Source: an uncultured Streptococcus sp.
GTDB lineage: Bacteria > Bacillota > Bacilli > Lactobacillales > Streptococcaceae
Direction of reading: 5' to 3'
Assembly (NCBI GenBank): GCA_934229725.1
Contig: CAKQDX010000016.1
Location: 1 to 50,127 of the forward strand
DNA: 50,127 nt
A program made the translations under genes and the position numbers. The notes below the pieces were generated by a model, which did no database searches, had not been told where the DNA came from, and saw only the letters and a program-made list of their open reading frames with translations. Of this stretch, positions 8,228 through 16,278 are shown piece after piece (position 1 is the stretch's first letter; each line of letters begins with the position of its first letter).

Positions 8228-9041
8228 AAAATACACGATAAACATAGGGATTGTCGGGTTGACTGACCTCTTTAACCTCAGTCAGGTTAAGGATAGGAAG
8301 GGTTTGTTTGAGATTTTTATAGTAATTCACAGAAATGGTACCTGTGACTGTTACCCAGGCATTATCCTTAAAGGTTTGGTTACTTCCGGTCGTTGCCAGT
8401 CCGTAAACGCCTGAGTCAGCGATACAGTGGATGATACCGAAACGGAAGATAAACTGATAACCTTTGGTTTGTGGGTCATTATACACAAAGCCTGTATAGC
8501 TGACCTTCTTACCTACGAAATCGTCAGGATAGAGGTAGATGAGTTCCATGACTTCCATGTAATTTTCCGTGGTAATGTGGATGGTCTCACGCCCCTTGTA
8601 CTTGGCGAGTTCCTTGGTCATTTCCTTCTCATAAGCTGAGGAGGTGAAGTAGGAACTGGTGTCCGGCTTTAAGTACTGGATGGTCGTTCCCTCTTGGTCG
8701 GCCTGATTAGGATTACTTCCTGCCGCCAGTGGAAAATGATAGCCTTTTGCTGAGACAGTAGTCGCATCCAGTGTTACGGTTGGCACTAATAGGCCAGTGA
8801 GGACTGGAAAGGCTAAGAAGGCGATACTGGCTACCTTTGCCACTCGGCCAGACAGATGCGAGTGAACCTTCATCTGCTTCATCCAAACAATGAGTTGAAC
8901 CACCGCAAGGATAAAAGAAAGAATCATAGAAATGTAGGCCAAGTAGGAGTAGTGGATATTAATGTACTGGTTAAGCTTGCCAGAAACCTGCAGGTACATG
9001 ACCAGCTCAAAATACCCAGACAAGATGAGAAAACGTAACAT
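8226..9041 (-). CDS. TIGR03943/UPF0703 family permease partner protein
   Basis: 271 residues. The N-terminus has two hydrophobic helices (about 4-25 and 33-52) and a third segment near 70-90, followed by a soluble domain with IHITTENYMEVMELIYLYPDDFVGKKVSYTGFVYND, typical of the TIGR03943 (DUF1980, B. subtilis YcgQ-like) family. These proteins are encoded beside UPF0718 permeases, as here. Its ATG overlaps the permease stop codon by one base (TAATG), so the pair is translationally coupled and probably forms one membrane complex. The transported substrate is unknown. The domain includes FRFGIIHCIADSGVYG, with a conserved-looking His-Cys pair. Confidence 0.85.
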   Translation of the reverse strand: MLRFLILSGYFELVMYLQVSGKLNQYINIHYSYLAYISMILSFILAVVQLIVWMKQMKVHSHLSGRVAKVASIAFLAFPVLTGLLVPTVTLDATTVSAKGYHFPLAAGSNPNQADQEGTTIQYLKPDTSSYFTSSAYEKEMTKELAKYKGRETIHITTENYMEVMELIYLYPDDFVGKKVSYTGFVYNDPQTKGYQFIFRFGIIHCIADSGVYGLATTGSNQTFKDNAWVTVTGTISVNYYKNLKQTLPILNLTEVKEVSQPDNPYVYRVF

Positions 9042-9943
9042 TAAATCACCCCCAATACCAAACAGTAAATCACTGTCACCAGACCCGCTGTTCCCACAAA
9101 GAGTCCAACAAAGCGTGTCTTAAACTGGTGTTTCATCATTATGAGGTTCTTAATATCAACCATAGGCCCGATAATGAGGAAGGCCACTGTTGGCGCCACT
9201 CCGAAACTAGAGAGTAGGGAAGCTCCGATAAAGGCATCCGCCTCCGAACAAAGCGAGAGGATAAAGGCCAAAAGCATCATGATGAGGATGGCCGTCACCG
9301 AATTGTGACCGATTGTCGTAAGAATACGGGTCGGTAGGTAGGTCTGCATACTTGCGGCCACCAGGCTCCCGAAAATCAGGTAACGCCCGGTGTCGAAAAA
9401 TTCATCTACCGCATGAACCAAGGCCTGAAAGATTTTCTTACCAACTGACAAGCCACTATAATCATGAACATGATGGACCTTGCGATTATCCTTGAGAATC
9501 TGGTCATCCACCACGAAGCCAAGCAAGATTCCCAAAATCATGGCAACCAAGAAAGCTCCGATGAAGCGTAAAAGGACGTAGTACCAAGAGTTCCCAAAGG
9601 CCGTGTAGGTCGCAAAGAGAACGACTGGATTGATGATTGGAGCCGTTGCCATAAATGGAATGGCCGTATAGCTAGGCACTTTTTTCTCTAAAAAGCGCGT
9701 GATAATAGGCACAATCCCACATTCACATGAGGGAAAGATGAAACCAACCAAAGTCCCAAAGAGAATTGCCAAGACCTTGTTTTTAGGTAAGAATTTTTGG
9801 ACCTTCTCAGGCGTCACAAAGATTTCGATAAAGCCTGACAGGATACTTCCCAACAAGACAAAGGGCAAGGCCTCGATAATAATAGATAGAAAAACTGCCA
9901 GAAGCTGCAAAACGCTATCTGGTAGTTGATGAAAAATAGCCAT
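9041..9943 (-). CDS. UPF0718 (DUF318) family permease
   Basis: 300 residues, about eight predicted membrane helices. The family signatures LPFVLLGSILSGFIE, GFIFPSCECGIVPIITRFLEKKVPSYTAI-type and APIINPVVLFATYTAF are visible, the SCECG motif being the hallmark of the YcgR/YraQ permeases. The substrate is not established; metal or thiol compounds are often suggested. It starts 5 nt after the stop of the 43-residue gene at 9949-10080 and is coupled to the TIGR03943 partner downstream, so three genes form a tight minus-strand operon. Confidence 0.88.
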   Translation of the reverse strand: MAIFHQLPDSVLQLLAVFLSIIIEALPFVLLGSILSGFIEIFVTPEKVQKFLPKNKVLAILFGTLVGFIFPSCECGIVPIITRFLEKKVPSYTAIPFMATAPIINPVVLFATYTAFGNSWYYVLLRFIGAFLVAMILGILLGFVVDDQILKDNRKVHHVHDYSGLSVGKKIFQALVHAVDEFFDTGRYLIFGSLVAASMQTYLPTRILTTIGHNSVTAILIMMLLAFILSLCSEADAFIGASLLSSFGVAPTVAFLIIGPMVDIKNLIMMKHQFKTRFVGLFVGTAGLVTVIYCLVLGVI

Positions 9944-9948
9944 AAATT

Positions 9949-10080
9949 CTATTTCTTCTTATCTTCTTGAAGACGTTTGTCCTTTTTAGGATCCGTTCCC
10001 GCCTTTTCAAAATCTGGGATAGCCGCAAAAGATGCCATCATGCTTTCAAGTTCATTTGTTTTTTTCTGAATAACTGCCAT
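9949..10080 (-). CDS. Small SPJ_0845-like protein, 43 residues
   Basis: ATG at 10080-10078, stop TAG at 9951-9949; the translation begins MAVIQKKTNELESMMASF and ends in a charged lysine-rich tail (DKRLQEDKKK). GGAGG sits at the right distance upstream. The first residues recall the small streptococcal SPJ_0845 protein family; the function is unknown. It is the first gene of the permease operon, with only 5 nt to the permease ATG, which suggests translational coupling. It has no membrane segment and is probably a small cytoplasmic or membrane-associated protein. Confidence 0.7.
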   Translation of the reverse strand: MAVIQKKTNELESMMASFAAIPDFEKAGTDPKKDKRLQEDKKK

Positions 10081-10103
10081 AAAAAGCCTCCAAGTTTAAA
10101 TAA

Positions 10104-10310
10104 AGATACTAAGGGCGTTATTTCTGAGAGAAAAGAGGGCATCAGACGAAGAAGCTTTGCTTCTAGGAAGATGCATCTATTTTCCGCAAGAAATAGCCCG
10201 AGTTCAGTTGCAATAGATACTAAGGGCGTTATTTCTGAGAGAAAAGAGGGCATCAGACGAAGAAGCTCTGCTTTTAGGAAGATGCATCTATTTTCCGCAA
10301 GAAATAGCCC
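10104..10310 (-). repeat. Two tandem 96-bp hairpin-forming elements in a leader
   Basis: Copies at 10104-10199 and 10215-10310 (period 111) differ at only two positions. On the minus strand each folds as one long imperfect hairpin: GGGC-ATTTCT with AGAAAT-GCCC, then GAAAA/TTTTC, GCATC/GATGC and a tip GAAGC/GCTTC. A TATAAT-like box on the minus strand (10333-10338) lies just outside, so both copies would be in the untranslated leader of the permease operon, ending about 14 nt before its GGAGG. They may be a tandem structured RNA (riboswitch-like) or a duplicated small palindromic mobile element. No open frame here is convincing. Confidence 0.75.
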
Positions 10311-10332
10311 CAAATAATAGGTTTACCCTTCT

Positions 10333-10338
10333 ATTATA
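10333..10338 (-). promoter_or_regulatory. Possible -10 box of the permease operon
   Basis: TATAAT on the minus strand about 250 nt before the first gene; no good -35 is visible. If used, the two 96-nt elements are transcribed. Confidence 0.4.
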
Positions 10339-10403
10339 CTACCTCTTGCTTAAAAATTCTCGCTTCAGCTACAAGGTTTTCTCCCCAAGCAAATCTTCTA
10401 TCG

Positions 10404-10412
10404 TGGTATAAT
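10404..10412 (+). promoter_or_regulatory. Extended -10 promoter of tex, probably leaderless
   Basis: TGGTATAAT (10404-10412) is an extended -10 with only seven bases before the tex ATG at 10420. Transcription would start at or next to the initiation codon. No ribosome-binding sequence is present between them. Confidence 0.65.
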
Positions 10413-10419
10413 AGAGTTT

Positions 10420-12552
10420 ATGGAAAATCGTAATTTTGAAACATTGGCTCAAGAATTGGGCCTGAAAAAACAACAAGTTGAAACCGTTTTGGAATTGACC
10501 GCAGAAGGCAATACCATCCCCTTTATCGCCCGTTACCGTAAGGAAAAAACAGGCAATCTGGATGAAACGCAAATCAAGGCCATTATTGATATGGACAAGT
10601 CTTTGACGGCTCTTTTGGACCGCAAGGAAACGGTTCTGGCCAAGATTGAGGCTCAGGGCAAATTGACAGACCAACTCAAGGCAGCCATCGAAGCTGCTGA
10701 AAAATTGGCTGATGTGGAAGAACTCTACCTTCCCTATAAAGAAAAACGCCGTACCAAGGCAACCATTGCCCGTGAAGCAGGCCTTTTCCCATTAGCTCGA
10801 CTTATCTTGCAAAATAGTCCCAACCTCCAAGCTGAAGCTGAAAAGCTAACATCTGAGGCCTTTCCAACAGCTGACAAGGCTCTTTCAGGGGCTGTGGATA
10901 TCTTGGTTGAAGCTTTTTCTGAGGATAACAGCCTTCGCTCTTGGACCTACAATGAAATCTGGAAAAACAGTGACATCACATCAACCCTCAAGGATCAATC
11001 TCTGGATGAAAAAGAAATCTTCAAGATTTACTACGATTTTGAGGATAAGGTGTCTAAGCTCCAAGGTTACCGTACGTTGGCCCTTAACCGTGGTGAAAAA
11101 CTGGGCGTTATCAGGGTAGCCTTTAAGCATAATCTTGAGAAAATGCACCGTTTCTACAGTGCCCGTTTCAAGCAAAAAAATGATTATATCGAGGAAGTCA
11201 TCAACCAATCCCTCAAGAAGAAAATCATTCCAGCCATGGAGCGCCGTATCCGTAGCGAGTTGACAGAAGCCGCAGAAGATGGGGCTATCAATCTCTTCTC
11301 TGACAATTTGCGAAACCTTCTTCTAGTGTCACCACTGAAAGGCAAGATGGTGCTTGGGTTTGACCCAGCCTTCCGTACAGGAGCTAAGTTGGCCGTGGTT
11401 GACCAAACAGGAAAACTCATTACGACGCAAGTTATTTATCCAGTGGCTCCAGCTAGTCAAGCTAAGATTGCCCAAGCCAAGAAAGATTTGGCTGACCTCA
11501 TCCAGAAGCATGCCATCGAGATTATTGCCATCGGTAATGGAACAGCCAGTCGTGAAAGTGAAGCCTTTGTGGCAGAAGTCCTCAAGGATTTCCCAGAGAC
11601 TTCTTATGTTATTGTCAATGAAAGTGGTGCCTCTGTCTACTCTGCGTCAGAGTTGGCCCGTCATGAGTTTCCAGATTTGACGGTTGAAAAACGTTCTGCC
11701 ATTTCTATTGCCCGTCGTCTCCAAGACCCTCTGGCTGAGTTAGTTAAGATTGACCCTAAATCAATCGGAGTAGGCCAATACCAGCACGATGTTAGCCAGA
11801 AGAAGCTCTCTGAAAATCTCGATTTCGTCGTTGATACCGTGGTTAACCAAGTCGGTGTCAATGTCAATACGGCAAGTAGTACCCTCTTGTCACACGTCTC
11901 AGGACTCAACAAAACCATTTCTGAAAATATCGTCGCCTACCGTGAGGAAAATGGTGCGATTACATCCCGTGCTGAAATCAAAAAGGTCCCACGTCTTGGT
12001 GCCAAGGCCTTTGAACAAGCCGCAGGTTTCCTTCGTATTCCAAACGCTAAGAATATCTTGGATAATACAGGGGTCCACCCAGAGTCTTACCCAGCAGTGA
12101 AAGCCCTCTTCAAGCAGTTGGCTATCACAGATTTGGACGATTCTGCCAAGGCAAAATTGAAGGCCCTCAACCTTAAAGAAACAGCAGAAGAGCTAGGGCT
12201 TGGTCAGGAAACCCTCAAAGATATCATTGCTGACCTTTTGAAACCCGGTCGTGACCTCCGTGACGATTTTGAAGCACCAGTGCTTCGTCAGGATGTTCTT
12301 GAACTCAAAGACTTGTCAGTAGGACAAAAACTTGAAGGAACGGTCCGTAACGTTGTGGACTTTGGTGCCTTTGTGGATATCGGTGTCCATGAGGATGGGC
12401 TTATCCATATCTCTGAGATGAGTAAGAACTTTGTCAATCATCCAAGTCAAGTCGTTTCTGTTGGGGACTTGGTTACCGTCTGGGTATCAAAAATTGATCT
12501 GGAACATGAAAAGCTTAATCTTTCCTTGGTGAATCCACGTGAATCTAACTGA
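10420..12552 (+). CDS. tex: Tex family S1 RNA-binding protein
   Basis: 710 residues, the normal Tex length. Order of domains: N-terminal helical Tex domain (EGNTIPFIARYRKEKTGNLDE, about 30-52), YqgF/RNase H-like domain (VLGFDPAFRTGAKLAVVDQTGK, about 311-332), helix-hairpin-helix modules (VNVNTASSTLLSHVSGL, about 480-500) and a C-terminal S1 domain (VGQKLEGTVRNVVDFGAFVDIGVHEDGLIHISEMS, about 635-670). Tex is a conserved cytoplasmic nucleic-acid-binding factor linked to transcription and RNA decay or processing. The promoter puts the transcript start at the ATG, so it may be translated without a leader. The sprT-like gene overlaps its end by 14 bp. Confidence 0.96.
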   Translation: MENRNFETLAQELGLKKQQVETVLELTAEGNTIPFIARYRKEKTGNLDETQIKAIIDMDKSLTALLDRKETVLAKIEAQGKLTDQLKAAIEAAEKLADVEELYLPYKEKRRTKATIAREAGLFPLARLILQNSPNLQAEAEKLTSEAFPTADKALSGAVDILVEAFSEDNSLRSWTYNEIWKNSDITSTLKDQSLDEKEIFKIYYDFEDKVSKLQGYRTLALNRGEKLGVIRVAFKHNLEKMHRFYSARFKQKNDYIEEVINQSLKKKIIPAMERRIRSELTEAAEDGAINLFSDNLRNLLLVSPLKGKMVLGFDPAFRTGAKLAVVDQTGKLITTQVIYPVAPASQAKIAQAKKDLADLIQKHAIEIIAIGNGTASRESEAFVAEVLKDFPETSYVIVNESGASVYSASELARHEFPDLTVEKRSAISIARRLQDPLAELVKIDPKSIGVGQYQHDVSQKKLSENLDFVVDTVVNQVGVNVNTASSTLLSHVSGLNKTISENIVAYREENGAITSRAEIKKVPRLGAKAFEQAAGFLRIPNAKNILDNTGVHPESYPAVKALFKQLAITDLDDSAKAKLKALNLKETAEELGLGQETLKDIIADLLKPGRDLRDDFEAPVLRQDVLELKDLSVGQKLEGTVRNVVDFGAFVDIGVHEDGLIHISEMSKNFVNHPSQVVSVGDLVTVWVSKIDLEHEKLNLSLVNPRESN

Positions 12553-12979
12553 CTATGTTAAGACCGTTTCTATTGAAGATTTTGGCTGGGAATTTAAGCA
12601 TCAGGCCTTGTGGAACAAGCGCCTTCGGACCACTGGAGGACGATTTTTTCCCAAGGATGGCCACTTAGATTTCAACCCAAAACTTTATGAGGAACACGGC
12701 CTTGAAACCTTTCGAAAAATCGTCCGTCACGAACTTTGTCATTACCACCTTTATTTTCAAAAGAAGGGCTACAAGCATGGAGATAGAGATTTTAAGGAGC
12801 TACTAGATAAGGTTGATGGTCTCAGATATGCTCCCAAAATGCAAGGTCAGAATGAAACCTACTATCTCTACCAGTGCCAATCTTGTGGTCACACTTACCA
12901 TCGCAAGCGCCGCATCAATACTCAGAAATTTGGTTGCGGTCTGTGCCGAGGTAGGCTCATTTTTCTAAATCAGTCCTAG
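12539..12979 (+). CDS. SprT-like zinc metalloprotein
   Basis: 146 residues. The GTG start inside the last codons of tex (14-bp overlap) gives MNLTDYVKTVSIEDFG, the usual beginning of streptococcal SprT-like proteins. The HExxH zinc site is HELCH (residues 64-68), and a C-terminal zinc ribbon is seen as CQSCG and CGLCRG. The SprT/Spartan family is protease-like; bacterial roles are poorly known. It is cotranscribed and translationally coupled with tex and ends at the terminator at 12966-12993. Confidence 0.9.
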   Translation: MNLTDYVKTVSIEDFGWEFKHQALWNKRLRTTGGRFFPKDGHLDFNPKLYEEHGLETFRKIVRHELCHYHLYFQKKGYKHGDRDFKELLDKVDGLRYAPKMQGQNETYYLYQCQSCGHTYHRKRRINTQKFGCGLCRGRLIFLNQS

Positions 12980-12993
12980 GGCTGATTTTTTTA
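12966..12993 (+). terminator. Terminator of tex-sprT
   Basis: AAATCAG pairs with CTGATTT around TCCTAGGG, followed by a T run to 12991. Confidence 0.8.
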
Positions 12994-13044
12994 GTCTAAA
13001 AAAATCATATAATTAAATCAAAGAAGTGATGGGAGAAAAAGACC

Positions 13045-13308
13045 ATGTCAAATCGTTTTTATAAGACACGAAAAAATAGACTAGTTGCCGGTGTTGTTGC
13101 AGGTTTGGCAGACAAATTCGGCTGGGATTTGGCCTTGGCTCGTGTCTTGGCTGTTATTCTCATGATATCGACTCAGTTTGGCATCGTTTTGTATGTGATT
13201 TTAGCTTTTCTTCTCCCTTATAAAGAAGATATTTATCCTGAAATCAAACTCAAAGATGGACGCAAGCGTAAAAATGCCGAACCCGTTGAAGATGAGTGGA
13301 ACTGGTAA
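13045..13308 (+). CDS. PspC domain membrane protein
   Basis: 87 residues. The PspC domain is clear: RFYKTRKNRLVAGVVAGLADKFG followed by WDLALARVLAVIL and a strong hydrophobic helix (about 30-60). The tail is charged and ends DEWNW. In other bacteria such proteins take part in envelope-stress responses; in streptococci this short form is common, of unverified role. GGGAGA lies upstream of the ATG and TATAAT is at 13008-13013. It has its own promoter between the sprT terminator and hprK. Confidence 0.88.
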   Translation: MSNRFYKTRKNRLVAGVVAGLADKFGWDLALARVLAVILMISTQFGIVLYVILAFLLPYKEDIYPEIKLKDGRKRKNAEPVEDEWNW

Positions 13309-13403
13309 GGATTACAATGAATATAAAGTGGCCTGTGCTAGGACTTTGGTGCCTATCATAGGTCTTTTTTGGTTTGAAGGCCGCATTGAAAGCCTTTTTA
13401 TGT

Positions 13404-13409
13404 TACAAT
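13404..13409 (+). promoter_or_regulatory. Possible -10 box for hprK-lgt
   Basis: TACAAT about 30 nt before the hprK start; no consensus -35 at the right distance. GGAGG follows at 13427-13432, at a good distance from the ATG at 13439. Confidence 0.4.
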
Positions 13410-13438
13410 AAAACTAGTAAAAAATCGGAGGAAATCAC

Positions 13439-14368
13439 ATGACAGTAACCGTTAAAATGTTGGTTGACAAGGTTAAACTCAAGGTTATCTATGGTACCAA
13501 AGAGCTATTAGAAAAACCAATTACAACCGCTGATATCTCTCGTCCAGGGTTAGAAATGACGGGTTATTTTGACTACTATTCGCCAGAACGAATCCAGTTG
13601 GTTGGGATGAAGGAGTGGTCTTACCTTAATACTATGACTGACAACAACCGTTACTCAGTCTTCAGTACTATGTTCAAAAAGGAAACGCCAGCTATTATCG
13701 TAGCACGTGGGCTTGAAATTCCTAAGGAAATGCTTCGAGCTGCCAAGGAAAATGGCGTTGCTGTGCTCCAAGGCCGTAACGGAACATCGACACTTTCTGG
13801 TGAGATGTCTTGGTACCTCAATGCACAGTTGGCTGAACGTACCAGTGTTCATGGTGTCTTGGTAGATATTTACGGAATGGGCGTACTTATTCAAGGTGAC
13901 TCTGGTATCGGTAAGAGTGAGACAGGGCTTGAGTTGGTTAAGCGTGGTCACCGTCTGGTTGCCGATGACCGTGTAGATGTTTATGCCAAGGATGAGGAAA
14001 CCCTCTGGGGAGAGCCAGCCGAGATTCTTCGCCACCTTCTTGAAATTCGTGGTGTTGGGATTATTGATGTCATGAGCCTCTACGGAGCAAGTGCCGTTCG
14101 TAATTCTTCTCAAGTTCAGTTGGCTATCTACCTTGAAAACTTTGAAAAAGAGAAGATTTTTGACCGACTCGGAAACGGCAATGAAGAGATTGAATTGCAA
14201 GGCGTTAAGATTCCATGCGTTCGTATTCCAGTTAAAACCGGTCGTAACGTGTCTGTTGTTATCGAAGCAGCAGCCATGAACTATCGTGCCAAACAGATGG
14301 GATTTGATGCGACTAAAACCTTTGAAGACCGCTTAACAAAACTTATTAGTGAGAACGGTGAACAGTGA
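13439..14368 (+). CDS. hprK: HPr kinase/phosphorylase
   Basis: 309 residues, standard length. It phosphorylates and dephosphorylates Ser46 of HPr and so controls carbon catabolite repression in low-GC Gram-positive bacteria. Catalytic His138 (SVHGVLVDIYG) and the P-loop GDSGIGKS (153-160) are present, followed by VADDRVDVY and the signature LLEIRGVGIIDV. Starts after a strong GGAGG. The last 4 bp overlap the start of lgt, the usual hprK-lgt pair of streptococci. Confidence 0.98.
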   Translation: MTVTVKMLVDKVKLKVIYGTKELLEKPITTADISRPGLEMTGYFDYYSPERIQLVGMKEWSYLNTMTDNNRYSVFSTMFKKETPAIIVARGLEIPKEMLRAAKENGVAVLQGRNGTSTLSGEMSWYLNAQLAERTSVHGVLVDIYGMGVLIQGDSGIGKSETGLELVKRGHRLVADDRVDVYAKDEETLWGEPAEILRHLLEIRGVGIIDVMSLYGASAVRNSSQVQLAIYLENFEKEKIFDRLGNGNEEIELQGVKIPCVRIPVKTGRNVSVVIEAAAMNYRAKQMGFDATKTFEDRLTKLISENGEQ

Positions 14369-15159
14369 TGTTAGCAACTATTGATCCAATTGCCCTAAAG
14401 CTTGGTCCCATCAGCATTCATTGGTATGCTATTTGTATTGTATCTGGTCTTTTACTTGCTGTTTATCTAGCTCAGCGTTGGGCTCCTGAGAAGGGGATAG
14501 ATCCTGAAAATATCTTAGATTTCATTCTCCTAGCTTTTCCGATAGCCATTATTGGTGCACGATTCTATTATGTGATCTTCCAGTGGTCTTATTACAGCCA
14601 AAATCCATCGGAAATTCTCGCTATTTGGAATGGTGGTATCGCCATCTATGGAGGTTTGATTGCCGGAGCGGCTGTCCTTTATTGGTTTGCTAAGCGCCAT
14701 GCCATTGCTGTTTTAGACTTTTTGGATATTACGGTACCTGGCGTTATAATTGCTCAGAGTATCGGACGTTGGGGAAACTTTATTAACCAGGAAGCCTATG
14801 GGAAAGCAGTTAGTCATCTCAACTATGTTCCCGAATGGATTCGTCAACAGATGTACATCGAAGGTAGCTATCGTGTTCCCACTTTCCTTTACGAGAGTCT
14901 ATGGAATTTACTAGGCTTTCTTATTATTCTGGGACTGCGACGTTTTAAAAAGGGACTACGACAGGGAGATTTGACCTCATTCTATCTTATCTGGTATGGT
15001 ATTGGACGTTTTGTGATTGAGGGAATGCGTACGGATAGCCTCATGTTTGCTGGCTTGCGTGTCTCCCAATGGGTCAGCATTGCCATCCTTATCTTGGGAA
15101 TAGTCTTGCTCTATTTCCGCAAGCAACGCCCCAAAGCAGATTATAAAATGAAAAACTAG
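14365..15159 (+). CDS. lgt: Prolipoprotein diacylglyceryl transferase
   Basis: 264 residues, about seven membrane helices. The enzyme attaches diacylglycerol to the lipobox cysteine of prelipoproteins at the membrane. The Lgt signature is present: NGGIAIYGGLIAGA (about 92-105) and QSIGRWGNFINQEAYG (about 130-145), with conserved arginine and asparagine residues. Translationally coupled to hprK by a 4-bp overlap (ATGA). Two DUF948/YtxH-type genes follow after a separate promoter region. Confidence 0.97.
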   Translation: MMLATIDPIALKLGPISIHWYAICIVSGLLLAVYLAQRWAPEKGIDPENILDFILLAFPIAIIGARFYYVIFQWSYYSQNPSEILAIWNGGIAIYGGLIAGAAVLYWFAKRHAIAVLDFLDITVPGVIIAQSIGRWGNFINQEAYGKAVSHLNYVPEWIRQQMYIEGSYRVPTFLYESLWNLLGFLIILGLRRFKKGLRQGDLTSFYLIWYGIGRFVIEGMRTDSLMFAGLRVSQWVSIAILILGIVLLYFRKQRPKADYKMKN

Positions 15160-15179
15160 TCATACCACTCAGACTTTGT

Positions 15180-15246
15180 TATAATATAATGAAATTTATC
15201 ATAACGAATGTCAAAAAAAGCTGGAAATTTAATTCAGTTTTTTCTT
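15180..15246 (+). promoter_or_regulatory. Promoter and attenuator-like hairpin before the DUF948 gene
   Basis: TATAAT at 15180-15185 follows the lgt stop. Further on, AAAAAAGCTG pairs with CAGTTTTTTC (about 15216-15247), a terminator-like hairpin between promoter and gene. It may end lgt transcripts or partly attenuate the next genes. Confidence 0.45.
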
Positions 15247-15272
15247 TAAAAGGTAAAAAGGAGTCCTAAAAA

Positions 15273-15671
15273 ATGGCAGAAATTGCATTTCTTATTATCG
15301 CAATCGCTCTTGCAGCCTTCTTAGTTGCATTGATTCCAACACTACTTCGTACACGTCATGTGGTCAAAGAAGTTGAAGAAACGGTTGCTGTTCTACGCAC
15401 AGATATTAATGTCACACTTCATCAGACTAATGAAATCTTAGCTAAAGCTAATGTTTTGGTCGAAGATGTCAACGAAAAAGTTCAAACCATCGATCCACTC
15501 TTTGTAGCAGTAGCTGAGCTTTCTGAAAGCGTTTCTGATTTGAATACTGAAGCTCGCTACCTCGGTGCTAAGGCTAGTGCAGCAGGTGCAAGTGTTGGTA
15601 AAGCTGGTTCAGCTTACGCTGTTGGTAAGATAGCCTCAAAACTATTTCGTAAAAAAGACAAGAAAAAATAA
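15273..15671 (+). CDS. DUF948 domain membrane protein
   Basis: 132 residues. One N-terminal membrane helix (about 3-25) is followed by a long amphipathic helical region rich in Val, Thr and Glu (KEVEETVAVLRTDINVTLHQTNEI), typical of DUF948 proteins, then a Gly/Ala-rich stretch and a lysine tail. The family occurs upstream of YtxH-like genes in streptococci, as here, and is linked to general stress. AAGGAG precedes the ATG; 12 nt separate it from the YtxH-type gene. Confidence 0.85.
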   Translation: MAEIAFLIIAIALAAFLVALIPTLLRTRHVVKEVEETVAVLRTDINVTLHQTNEILAKANVLVEDVNEKVQTIDPLFVAVAELSESVSDLNTEARYLGAKASAAGASVGKAGSAYAVGKIASKLFRKKDKKK

Positions 15672-15683
15672 GGAGGTCTTTTC

Positions 15684-16130
15684 ATGAGTAAATTTCTAAA
15701 TACCCTAGTTATTGGAGCAGCTTCTGGAGCTGCAGCAGCCTATTTCTTCACGACTGAGAAAGGTAAAGCCGTTAAGGCTCGTATTGATGAGGAGATTGCC
15801 TCATTCAAAGAAGATCCTAAAGCTTACCAAAACCAAGTGGTGGAAAAAGCTAACGACTACAAAGATTTGGCAGTTGATACCTTCCAAGACTACAAAACAA
15901 AATTTGAAAATGGTGATATCACTGCAGATGATTTGACAAAAGCCGTTCAAGAAAAAACAGCTCAAGTTGCTGAATTTGCAAAAGATAGCTTTGAATTAAT
16001 TAAAGAAAAAACAGCCCAAGTGACACCTGAACAAGCTGAGGTGGAGGCAAACACAAAAGCTATGGTTGATGACATCGTGATTGATATCAAAGATATTTCT
16101 GAAGCAGCAGCAGAATCAGAAGCAAACTAA
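15684..16130 (+). CDS. YtxH-like domain protein
   Basis: 148 residues. The N-terminal segment VIGAASGAAAAYFFTTEKGKAVK is the glycine-rich YtxH membrane motif; the remainder is a charged alpha-helical repeat-like domain with recurring EKTAQV units (about 92-113). YtxH proteins are general-stress proteins in Bacillus. GGAGGT lies upstream. It is cotranscribed with the DUF948 gene and ends at a strong terminator. Confidence 0.85.
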   Translation: MSKFLNTLVIGAASGAAAAYFFTTEKGKAVKARIDEEIASFKEDPKAYQNQVVEKANDYKDLAVDTFQDYKTKFENGDITADDLTKAVQEKTAQVAEFAKDSFELIKEKTAQVTPEQAEVEANTKAMVDDIVIDIKDISEAAAESEAN

Positions 16131-16132
16131 AA

Positions 16133-16155
16133 AAGAGCCCGCAGGGCTTTTTTTA
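16133..16155 (+). terminator. Terminator of the DUF948-YtxH operon
   Basis: AGCCC (16136-16140) pairs with GGGCT (16144-16148) around GCA, followed by a T run. Confidence 0.85.
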
Positions 16156-16247
16156 GTGCTTGGAAAAGTTAAACTAGACTTCTATGTTAGTCAGGACTTC
16201 AAAGACAATTGTCATTGTGTGACAGCATTGCTTGATGAAATAACAAG

Positions 16248-16278
16248 AAAAACGTTGACCTGAAATCAACGTTTTTTT
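16248..16278. terminator. Bidirectional terminator
   Basis: AAAAACGTTGA (16248-16258) pairs with TCAACGTTTTT (16266-16276); it overlaps the stop codon of the minus-strand gene. The 16156-16247 stretch holds no supported gene. Confidence 0.8.

Noticed and set aside
9967..10317. Open frames on both strands over the tandem 96-bp elements
   Set aside because: Both strands are open only because the same repeat occurs twice; no ribosome site, odd composition, and the plus-strand frame overlaps the small gene at 9949-10080.
13655..14200. 181-residue minus-strand frame inside hprK
   Set aside because: Antisense shadow of hprK with no ribosome site.
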